From NCBI GenBank assembly GCA_003168265.1, contig PMSV01000008.1, positions 248,001-312,000 of the forward strand: DNA of 64,000 bases, given 5' to 3'. Origin of the DNA: Chitinophagaceae bacterium (GTDB lineage Bacteria; Bacteroidota; Bacteroidia; Chitinophagales; Chitinophagaceae). This document shows positions 18,680 to 26,196 of the stretch, piece by piece. The position numbers and the translations under genes were made by a program. Positions within the stretch are counted from its first letter, which is position 1. Each line of letters begins with the position of its first letter. The notes below the pieces were generated by a model that was not told where the DNA came from, searched no databases, and saw only the letters and a list, made by a program, of their open reading frames with translations.

Positions 18680-19780
18680 TCAGACATTGAAACGGAAATG
18701 CATGACATCCCCGTCCCTGACGACATATTCTTTGCCCTCGATACGAAGCCTGCCGTTCTCGCGGCAGGCTGCTTCAGAACCATATTGAATGAAATCATTG
18801 TAGCTGATGACCTCGGCCTTGATAAAGCCCTTTTCAAAATCAGTATGTATGACGGCAGCAGCCTGAGGGGCCTTCCAGCCTTCATGAATGGTCCAGGCCC
18901 TGACTTCCTGAACTCCCGCAGTGAAATAGGTCTGCAGATTGAGTAGTTTATACGCGGAGCGAATGAGCTTATTCAAGGCAGGTTCCTTCATTTTATATTC
19001 TTCCATAAACATTTGCCTGTCTTCCTGGTTTTCCATCTCCCCGATCTGGGCTTCAATGGAATTGTTCATTACGATCACCGCTGCGTCTTCTCCTGAAACA
19101 GCCTGGATCAGGGCTTCAGAGAATTTATTTCCGGTATGCATGCTGCCCTCATCCACATTTGCAACATAAAGAACCGGCTTTTCGGTTAGCAGGAAAAGAT
19201 CGCCTACAGCGTTTTTTTCTTCCTTTCCCAATTTGAGGGAGCGTATATTCATACCCTTCTCTAAGTGCTCCCTGCATTTTTTCAACACTTCAAATTCCGT
19301 CTTCGCTTTGAGATCCCCTGATTTTGCGAGTTTCTCCGTCCTGGCGTATTTTTTGTCGATACTTTCCAGGTCCTTCAATTGTAATTCAGTATCGATGATC
19401 TCCTTATCGGAAACCGGGTGTATGGGCCCCTCCTCTCTTAGAATATTCTCATCCTCAAAACAGCGGATCACATGCACGATTGCATCCACTTCCCGGATAT
19501 TGGCAAGAAATTTATTTCCGAGCCCTTCCCCTTTACTGGCCCCTCTGACCAGGCCTGCAATATCAACTATTTCTATCTGAGTCGGTACGACCCTTTGAGG
19601 GATGACAAGTTCTGCCAATTTATCGAGCCGCTCGTCAGGTACATTCACGAGGCCCACGTTGGGCTCTATGGTGCAAAAACGATAATTGCTGGCCTGCGCC
19701 TTTGCGCTGTTACTGACCGCATTGAATAGAGTTGATTTTCCCACATTAGGCAGACCTACAATCCCTGCTTGCAATGACAT
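18680..19780 (-). CDS. ychF: Redox-regulated ATPase YchF (Obg-like)
   Basis: A 366-residue P-loop protein of the Obg family. It has the P-loop GLPNVGKST, switch II DIAGLVRGASKGEGLGNKFL, and NVDE in place of the guanine-specific NKxD, which explains the preference for ATP over GTP in this family. There is a coiled-coil insertion around 130-200 and a C-terminal TGS domain (about 283-365) ending VVRDGDVMHFRFNV. YchF binds ribosomes and is linked to oxidative stress and leaderless mRNA translation in other bacteria. The length matches the family (about 363). Confidence 0.96.
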   Translation of the reverse strand: MSLQAGIVGLPNVGKSTLFNAVSNSAKAQASNYRFCTIEPNVGLVNVPDERLDKLAELVIPQRVVPTQIEIVDIAGLVRGASKGEGLGNKFLANIREVDAIVHVIRCFEDENILREEGPIHPVSDKEIIDTELQLKDLESIDKKYARTEKLAKSGDLKAKTEFEVLKKCREHLEKGMNIRSLKLGKEEKNAVGDLFLLTEKPVLYVANVDEGSMHTGNKFSEALIQAVSGEDAAVIVMNNSIEAQIGEMENQEDRQMFMEEYKMKEPALNKLIRSAYKLLNLQTYFTAGVQEVRAWTIHEGWKAPQAAAVIHTDFEKGFIKAEVISYNDFIQYGSEAACRENGRLRIEGKEYVVRDGDVMHFRFNV

Positions 19781-19858
19781 AGATATCTGTTTTTTTTGAG
19801 CAGCAAATCTAAGGAAAACAAATGCTGTTTTTAGAATTCGATATAGTAGTTTTAGGGC

Positions 19859-21094
19859 ATGGCAATGAATATCATCTGGATTGCTTTTTTTCTGATCGCC
19901 TTCGTGGTGGCCATTATCAAGCTGGTCGCATTCGGGGATACGACCATATTTAAGAGCATGATGGACGGGGTATTCGATGCGGCCGGAACCGGTGTGCAGA
20001 TCTCAATTGGACTGATCGGAGTCATGTCGCTGTTCCTGGGATTTATGAATATCGGCGAAAGGGCAGGAGCGGTCAGATTCCTCTCCAGGATCGTGGGCCC
20101 TTTCTTTAATAAATTATTTCCGGAAGTGCCAAAAAACCATCCTGCGATCGGGCATATGATGATGAATTTCTCGGCAAACCTTCTGAACCTGGATAATGCC
20201 GCTACTCCTTTTGGACTCAAGACCATGCAAAGTTTGCAGGAATTGAATCCGGACAAGGAAACGGCTTCCAATGCCCAGATCATGTTCATGGTCCTGCATG
20301 CTTCGGGTCTGACTCTGATCCCGATCAGCGTCATCGCTCAGCGGGCCATTATGAAATCAACGGACCCCGCTCTCATTTTTATACCTTGCATGATCGCAAC
20401 TTTTGCTGCCACAGTCACGGGACTTGCAATAGTTGCAATCCGACAAAGGATCAATTTATTCAATCCGGTGGTTATGGCATGGATTGGCGCAATCAGTCTG
20501 CTGATTGGATTGCTGATCTATTACTTCAGGACCCATCCGGACAGGATCGATATTTTTTCAAAAGTGGTGAGCAATGGGCTCATCCTGCTCTTGTTCATTT
20601 CATTTATTATTGGCGGATTGATCAGGAAGATCAATGTATATGAATCATTCATTGATGGGGCTAAACAGGGTTTTGATGTGGCTATTAAGATCATCCCCTT
20701 CCTGATTGGGATCCTGGTTGCCATCAGCGTACTCAGAAACTGCGGTGTATTCGATTATATCATTCAGGGGTTTACCTGGTTTTTCGGGCATCTCGGCATC
20801 AATACGGATTTCGTCAGGGCCCTTCCCACTGCCCTGATGAGGCCTCTTAGTGGCAGCGCCTCCCGGGCCATGATGATCGACACGATGAAGCAATATGGAC
20901 CCGACTCCTTCCCCGCCCTTGTTTCCGGTGTGATGCAGGGATCATCCGATACTACTTTTTATATTGTTGCACTCTATTTCGGATCGGTGGGCATCAAAAA
21001 AACACGCTATGCCGTGCCGGCAGCGCTTCTCGCCGACCTGGCGGGAGTAACGACGGCTATCGTCATTTCCTATCTGTTTTTCCACAGGGGATGA
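19859..21094 (+). CDS. SpmA-SpmB fusion, nucleoside-recognition (Gate) membrane protein
   Basis: A 411-residue polytopic protein in which the SpmA-like half (about 1-200) and the SpmB-like half (about 205-411) are fused. Typical features are NLLNLDNAATPFGLKTMQ in the first half and RPLSGSASRAMM followed by VSGVMQGSSDTTFYI in the second, each flanked by hydrophobic helices. The two genes are separate in spore formers. In Bacteroidota the fused form is common and cannot serve sporulation. Its transport or gating substrate is unknown. The start may be the ATG at 19865 (MNIIWIAFF) rather than 19859. Confidence 0.9.
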   Translation: MAMNIIWIAFFLIAFVVAIIKLVAFGDTTIFKSMMDGVFDAAGTGVQISIGLIGVMSLFLGFMNIGERAGAVRFLSRIVGPFFNKLFPEVPKNHPAIGHMMMNFSANLLNLDNAATPFGLKTMQSLQELNPDKETASNAQIMFMVLHASGLTLIPISVIAQRAIMKSTDPALIFIPCMIATFAATVTGLAIVAIRQRINLFNPVVMAWIGAISLLIGLLIYYFRTHPDRIDIFSKVVSNGLILLLFISFIIGGLIRKINVYESFIDGAKQGFDVAIKIIPFLIGILVAISVLRNCGVFDYIIQGFTWFFGHLGINTDFVRALPTALMRPLSGSASRAMMIDTMKQYGPDSFPALVSGVMQGSSDTTFYIVALYFGSVGIKKTRYAVPAALLADLAGVTTAIVISYLFFHRG

Positions 21095-21100
21095 GCAAAT

Positions 21101-21562
21101 TCATTTGAAAATAAATCTTACAGTGATAGCGAAAGCGTCCGGCACAAAATTGATTGCAGGCAGGATATCGAGTTCGGGTTTCCAGTCAAGGGAAAGATTG
21201 ATGGGAGCTTTCTGAAATTTATAATCGAGTCCAACGACCCCTGTAGGGCCCACATAAGGATCTCCGTTTTCGAAACCCAGGTAAGCTCCGCCTCCATAGA
21301 ACCATGTGAAATCCGGTACGGCCCCAATGATCTGGTGGACTTCAAATAATCCCCCGATACCGAAGCGCGTTGGGCCAAAAGACAGTAATCCCTCAACGGC
21401 ATCCTGCCCGTTTATAAAATATTTCACGCTGATCGAATTGCTGAGTGTCGGGGTCGCCGTACTTAGCCTAATGCCCATGGCGAATTTATAATCTTGGGAA
21501 AGAGCGATTTTTGAGATACCCATAGCGGTCAACAGCAGAAGGGTGCATACGGTCTTATTCAT
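21101..21562 (-). CDS. Small outer-membrane beta-barrel protein, unknown function
   Basis: The 153 residues start with a signal peptide (MNKTVCTLLLLTAMGISKIALSQ). Short amphipathic strands rich in Gly, Tyr and Phe follow, ending in the aromatic C-terminus VRFIFK, as in eight-stranded barrels of the OmpX/PorT kind. I do not recognise a specific family. The gene ends 6 bases from the stop of the SpmAB gene (convergent). The 67-nt leader element copy B lies 20 bases in front of its ATG. Confidence 0.75.
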   Translation of the reverse strand: MNKTVCTLLLLTAMGISKIALSQDYKFAMGIRLSTATPTLSNSISVKYFINGQDAVEGLLSFGPTRFGIGGLFEVHQIIGAVPDFTWFYGGGAYLGFENGDPYVGPTGVVGLDYKFQKAPINLSLDWKPELDILPAINFVPDAFAITVRFIFK

Positions 21563-21581
21563 CAGATTATTTTTAGTTTTA

Positions 21582-21650
21582 TCTGTTGGCGAGAAGGAAC
21601 CTTAGGTGAACACTGCCCGTTTAAGCAGAATTGCTCATGGCCGGTTTCAT
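21582..21650 (-). promoter_or_regulatory. Conserved leader element, copy B (upstream of the small barrel gene)
   Basis: On the minus strand it reads ATGAAACC, a variable interior, GGTTCC, and a small TCT...AGA hairpin (with one fewer pair than in the other copies) that ends 20 bases before the start codon. The distance between the two hexamers is 47, against 48 in the other two copies. The variable interior contains its own CTGC/GCAG hairpin. Confidence 0.5.
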
Positions 21651-21748
21651 AAATGCTTTTAATCTGTTGGAACGAAAATAAGTATAAAACCTTGAGTGGG
21701 TTATGTTAGAAATTTCTTAATGTTTAGGAAAGTGGGCTGTTGGTAACC

Positions 21749-23884
21749 TCATTGACCGAAGAGCTCATATTTTGTTTTGGGACGTTTGTCATCCAGCCAT
21801 TTGAAGTTCTTCAATCGCATTTCATCGATATTGACTTTTTTAATGGGATACATAGTGCCTTCGGCCTCATTGCGAAGAATGACCTTATTCAGTTCTTTAT
21901 TGACAAAGAGCATATCGATTATATCCGCCTTGGATTGATTGACTCCGAAAAATGCCTTATTATCATCCTGCGCATAATAAATGCTTTCCGCATTGCCTTT
22001 CGCTCGCATATGGTCGATCACTCCTTCTCTAAAATATCCATTGATTGTTTTTCCCTTGATCTGGTTGAAAAGGCCGTTGCCCAGTTTATTCACAGCCAGC
22101 CCGTTTTCAAATACGTAGAGCCTGTCTGATTTTTTGTTTTTTGTAAATAAATAGATTGTATCACCAGTGATCTGATTGCCATTGGCCCACACAATAGGAT
22201 CGGTGAAAAGCCTGAATACCGAATCTTTTCCGGAATAGAACATGCTGTCTGAAATGGCTTGCAGGGAATCGGAAAATATGCGTACATGGTGGTAGGCTTG
22301 CAGGAACCTGTCGGCACTGTCATTTGGGGAAACAGTCACAGTATAAATTCTTTTGGAGGTATCATTGTCCAGGCTGTCTTTTGTTTGCGGAGGCCTATGT
22401 GTGGCAGTATCAATTCCTGTTCCGGAATGATTGATGGGAAGATCGCCCTTCAGGGAATCCCTGGTAACTGTTGGGGATTTCAATGAATCAGACCCGGATG
22501 ATTTGTTACCAGCAGCGTTCAACGAAGGGGGTGATTTTGAGGTGCTATCCTTCGGATTGGCATTGAGTTGTTTTTGGTCAGGATTGGCAGGCTTCTGATC
22601 CGTCTGGGAATTTGTCTTCTGTGCTTGTTTCCTGCCCCTTCCATGCCTGTGAGCCCCTTCCTCCAATATGGTTTTCTGTTCTGCGATCACTCCTTTTAGA
22701 AAAACAGAGTCCGGAATATCGATATGCGCCCTCATTGCACTATCCTGTATTCTCAGGTTTTCCTTCATAATGGCTTCATTAACGAGTGCGATCGAATCGG
22801 TGATCCGGATCCTGATCCCGAGCAGGCTGTCATTAAGCAGACTGTCCTGGATCCGTCTTTTTTCAGTCTTTACGCTATCATAATAACGGGCAATGGAATC
22901 AGCCCGGATCAGGTCGGAAAGCCTCCCTGAAAAAAGAGTATCTGCTGCAACATAGATTGAATCGTCTTCCTGTTTGAGGATCATCAACGGCTTCCCTGTA
23001 GCCAGAAAGGTCTTTGACTTCTTATCTGCAATCATATGTGTAGATAATACAGATACGCCCTGCGTTGAATCGACAAAAACCGCATTTCCATCTGCCACAC
23101 TGATGCCTGTGCTATCATCGAATTTTACGAAATCGCCCGTGATATTTTGTGAACCCTGTTTTATACGGGGCCTTCTTCCGAACTGCGCCCGGTGATTCTT
23201 CATGTCGTAATTTCCTTCCTTTGTATCAATGGTACTTCCGCTGCTATCCCGGATATGAGTTCTGGTAATGAATGTTGCATATTCGGATTGGGTGTTATAC
23301 AGCATGGAATCCGTGTTCAGGTCATAGGCGGGATCCTTCAATACTACATCATTTTTGAAATAAATATCTTTTGTATCCGCATAATAAACCCCTTCCTTAG
23401 AAGTCAGGACACTACCCTTATTGAATAATTTACCTCCATTGTTATAAGTGCCAATTTTTTGAGAGAGATCATAGTTCAGATCATCCGTATAAAGGATGGC
23501 CTTCCCATCCGTCATTTTTACATTCTTTTGAAAATACACATATTTTTTTGCCTCATAATATTTCATGTAATCGGAAAAGATATTGGTAGTGTCCGAATCA
23601 TTCATGTGTACATGGCCAAAGGCTTCAATGATGCTGTCCTTTTCATTACGAACCACGCTGTCCGCATAATATAAGGTGCTTCCCTTTTGAAGGAGCACGT
23701 TTCCGGACAGATACAGGAATTTAACTGAATCCTTTGTCTTTTCCCCCAATTTGTCGGTATGGCGGATATTCAGGGGCACCAGGGTATCTTTCTTTGGTCC
23801 GCTATTTTCCGGGTTGACGGTTTGCTGGGCATTGGATAGATGACTGCAGAAAAATAAATTTATAAGAAACAGGAGCCTCTTCAT
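21749..23884 (-). CDS. OstA-like (LptA-domain) periplasmic protein
   Basis: A 711-residue protein with signal peptide MKRLLFLINLFFCSHLSNAQ. Residues 45-330 are a run of OstA/LptA-type strands of the form 'GNVLLQKGSTLYYADS', 'GHVHMNDSDTTNIFSD' and 'KNVKMTDGKAILYTDDLNYD', which in the LPS transport pathway build the jelly-roll that passes LPS across the periplasm. Residues about 415-515 form a low-complexity Lys/Gln/Pro/Ser linker. Residues about 520-711 return to OstA-like strands. It is much longer than Escherichia coli LptA (185 residues). It shares an operon with an MlaD-type protein and lies near lptD, so a role in LPS delivery is likely. Confidence 0.85.
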   Translation of the reverse strand: MKRLLFLINLFFCSHLSNAQQTVNPENSGPKKDTLVPLNIRHTDKLGEKTKDSVKFLYLSGNVLLQKGSTLYYADSVVRNEKDSIIEAFGHVHMNDSDTTNIFSDYMKYYEAKKYVYFQKNVKMTDGKAILYTDDLNYDLSQKIGTYNNGGKLFNKGSVLTSKEGVYYADTKDIYFKNDVVLKDPAYDLNTDSMLYNTQSEYATFITRTHIRDSSGSTIDTKEGNYDMKNHRAQFGRRPRIKQGSQNITGDFVKFDDSTGISVADGNAVFVDSTQGVSVLSTHMIADKKSKTFLATGKPLMILKQEDDSIYVAADTLFSGRLSDLIRADSIARYYDSVKTEKRRIQDSLLNDSLLGIRIRITDSIALVNEAIMKENLRIQDSAMRAHIDIPDSVFLKGVIAEQKTILEEGAHRHGRGRKQAQKTNSQTDQKPANPDQKQLNANPKDSTSKSPPSLNAAGNKSSGSDSLKSPTVTRDSLKGDLPINHSGTGIDTATHRPPQTKDSLDNDTSKRIYTVTVSPNDSADRFLQAYHHVRIFSDSLQAISDSMFYSGKDSVFRLFTDPIVWANGNQITGDTIYLFTKNKKSDRLYVFENGLAVNKLGNGLFNQIKGKTINGYFREGVIDHMRAKGNAESIYYAQDDNKAFFGVNQSKADIIDMLFVNKELNKVILRNEAEGTMYPIKKVNIDEMRLKNFKWLDDKRPKTKYELFGQ

Positions 23885-23898
23885 CTTTTTGCTGGCTG

Positions 23899-24882
23899 TC
23901 AGGGTTTTGAAGTGGAATCGCCAAGAGGGCTCATAAGCGGGCCTGATTTATCCTTTTTCCCGAATACGCTGATATTCACATAACGCTTTGGGTGCATTCT
24001 CAGGTCATCCATCAATGTGTTCAGGCTTTTTGAAGTGCTTTCCAGGCTGAAGTATAATTTCTTATCATTAAGGAAAAGCCCCAGCGTGCCTGAACTGTTG
24101 TTCATTTTGTCGACGGCCTTATTCAATTCTGCCATGGTCGAATGGATGGATTCCACGGTTTCTTCGATTTTCGAATTGGATAATCGGGCGCTTGTTTTAT
24201 TGAGATTCGATAGAGTTTCAGTTATATTATCATTGTTTTTTGCAAGGTTCCTTGTGAATGAGTCCACATTTTTCAGGGATCTTGCAAGTATCCCGGTTTG
24301 GGTATTCAGGATAACCTGGAGGGATGCGGTAGATGCTGCCAGGTTGGCCAGAATGGAGCTGAAATTGTTTTTTGTCCTTGGATCGAAAAGGCTTCCAACC
24401 ACATGTATCAGGGAGTCCAGTGAATATAGTGTGCCATTCAACTGTCCGACAATTGGATTCAAATTGCTTTCGACCTGGGCCAATAATCCCGGCCTATCCC
24501 GGGTCAAAAGGGTATCCCCACTGGAGATATAATCCGTTCCCGTTCCCTTCTGTATAACGATCACCGGTGAATTGATCACGCTGGTTTGGATTTCGGCAAC
24601 CGAATTCTTGGGAATATGAATGTCTTTCTTAAGGTTAATTTCCACCACAATCCCATGCAAATCCTTGTCGGTTTCCGTGATCCCCGATACATTGCCGATC
24701 AGCAGTCCGTTGATCTTAACGGCATTGGACACTTCCACGCCTTCCACAGCATTAAAAACGGCGTATATTTTTTTGCTATGTTCAAATACCTTTTTCCCTT
24801 TGAGGAAATTGAAACCTAGAATTAGCAGGGTAATGGAAATGGCTGTGAGGGAACCAATTTTAGTTTCATTAGAAATTTTCAT
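23899..24882 (-). CDS. MlaD/MCE-domain lipid transport protein
   Basis: The 327 residues begin with a signal-anchor helix (about 12-28, IGSLTAISITLLILGFNFL). A single MCE domain follows (about 38-115, with VFNAVEGVEVSNAVKINGLLIGNV, then 'GIVVEINLKKDIHIPKNS' and 'GTDYISSGDTLLT'). A long helical C-terminal part (about 140-280) has heptad-like Leu/Asn spacing and probably forms a helical barrel or needle. MCE proteins bind and shuttle phospholipids between membranes. No MlaE/MlaF genes are in the window. The OstA-like gene starts 14 bases downstream, and the amidase lies upstream on the same strand. Confidence 0.9.
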   Translation of the reverse strand: MKISNETKIGSLTAISITLLILGFNFLKGKKVFEHSKKIYAVFNAVEGVEVSNAVKINGLLIGNVSGITETDKDLHGIVVEINLKKDIHIPKNSVAEIQTSVINSPVIVIQKGTGTDYISSGDTLLTRDRPGLLAQVESNLNPIVGQLNGTLYSLDSLIHVVGSLFDPRTKNNFSSILANLAASTASLQVILNTQTGILARSLKNVDSFTRNLAKNNDNITETLSNLNKTSARLSNSKIEETVESIHSTMAELNKAVDKMNNSSGTLGLFLNDKKLYFSLESTSKSLNTLMDDLRMHPKRYVNISVFGKKDKSGPLMSPLGDSTSKP

Positions 24883-25029
24883 TCACAGGCTGTTTAGTTG
24901 GAAAAGAGACAAATGAAAAATAAAATTCACGATAATAATTCAAACAGGCAACAAATGTAACAAAATTGTGAAGGCCGGCTTAGAAGGGCAAGTTAAAATA
25001 CCCTATAGCCGGGAATAACCTGCTGCATG

Positions 25030-26028
25030 TTATTTTTTTAAACTATCGCTTGTTTGTGCTGAGGAGGGCGCTTTGACGCCATCGAGGTATTGAATATACC
25101 TGCCAAGGGCATCAATGATGTTTTGGACGACCTCGTCCTGGCCTTTTTCGCTGTTCAGGTATTCTTCCTCCTCTTTATTGCTGAGGTATCCCGTTTCGAT
25201 CAGGACACTAGGCATGCCTGTGGCTTCCAGGACCTGGATCCCTTTATCACGCTGCTTTACTCCCCATACCTTCCTGCCGGCTTTTTCGAATTCATCCTCC
25301 ACCATGGTAGCAAATACTGCGCTTTTCTTGAAATATCGCTGTTCATAGATCTGGGCCATCATCTTTGCTTCAGGAGACTGGGTGTCCCAGTCCACCCGGT
25401 TCGCACTATCCGTACTGTCCGTAAATTCTTCCCCTCCGGTTTCTTCGTCCTTCCTGGTAATGGCATTGATTTTATCGGTCTCTTTCTGTGCCTTCCAGAT
25501 ATAGGTCGTAGCGCCGATTGTCGTATTTTTCACCCAATAGGACTCATAGATCGGGGCATTCACCCATTTCTTGTGTTTTTTGCTTCCCTTGCCCACATAT
25601 TCCAGTTTCTTTTTATGGCCGATTACCCTTTTGGCATAATATCCTCCTGGAGCAGGGGGCATGGCATCGCAATGTATGCTGATAAACAGATTTCCCCTGG
25701 ACTGATTGGCAATATTGGCCCTGTCATGCAGATCCTCTTTAAGTGTCGTGGCACCTTCCACTGAATTCTCAGTGGTTCGGGTATAAACAACCTTTATGTT
25801 CGGGAAGGTTTTATTTATCGCTTCTCCCAGTCTCAGGCCGATTTCCAGCGTGACATCCTCCTCTTTTGAGAATAGTCCTTTGGTACCGGTAAAAAACTTG
25901 TTATGGCCAGGGTCTATCACAACAGTATGGATGGGCTGCGCTAAATAGTGCCTCAATGTAATTGCACTATAAGGCTCAAAAGAACTTAGCGTTCCTATAA
26001 CAATTAGTAGCGCAGCCAATTTTTTCAT
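25030..26028 (-). CDS. N-acetylmuramoyl-L-alanine amidase (Amidase_3)
   Basis: I place the start at 26028 (MKKLAALLIVIGTLSSF, a signal peptide) rather than the ATG 39 bases upstream. The 332-residue protein has the Amidase_3 zinc-enzyme residues: the His in VVIDPGHN, the Glu in EEDVTLEIGLRL, the His in FISIHCDAM, and the catalytic Glu in SVLIETGYLSN. An inserted segment of about 100 residues between the second His and the last Glu is common in Bacteroidota members. It cleaves the bond between MurNAc and the stem peptide in the periplasm, for cell separation. It is divergent from lptD and upstream of mlaD and the OstA-like gene. Confidence 0.92.
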   Translation of the reverse strand: MKKLAALLIVIGTLSSFEPYSAITLRHYLAQPIHTVVIDPGHNKFFTGTKGLFSKEEDVTLEIGLRLGEAINKTFPNIKVVYTRTTENSVEGATTLKEDLHDRANIANQSRGNLFISIHCDAMPPAPGGYYAKRVIGHKKKLEYVGKGSKKHKKWVNAPIYESYWVKNTTIGATTYIWKAQKETDKINAITRKDEETGGEEFTDSTDSANRVDWDTQSPEAKMMAQIYEQRYFKKSAVFATMVEDEFEKAGRKVWGVKQRDKGIQVLEATGMPSVLIETGYLSNKEEEEYLNSEKGQDEVVQNIIDALGRYIQYLDGVKAPSSAQTSDSLKK

Positions 26029-26196
26029 CTTATTGTCTCTCGAATTTTGATGGTTAGTAATCTTCACAAATTCTTATGGTCTTATGGTCTAAATTTGTAA
26101 AATTGCAAAGAATTCAATTCCTGCTTCCAATTTGACTGCAGGTCCAAACAACATAAAACTGAATGAATCTGAAACCCTGTTTCTGCACAATCAAAT

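Noticed and set aside
25090-25764. 224-codon plus-strand frame
   Set aside because: It is antisense to the amidase gene, whose catalytic motifs are clear. The frame's product is rich in Phe, Leu and Ile with no recognisable family.
26073-26089. Tandem CTTATGGT repeat between lptD and the amidase
   Set aside because: Only two 8-base units are present; this is too little to claim an operator or repeat array.
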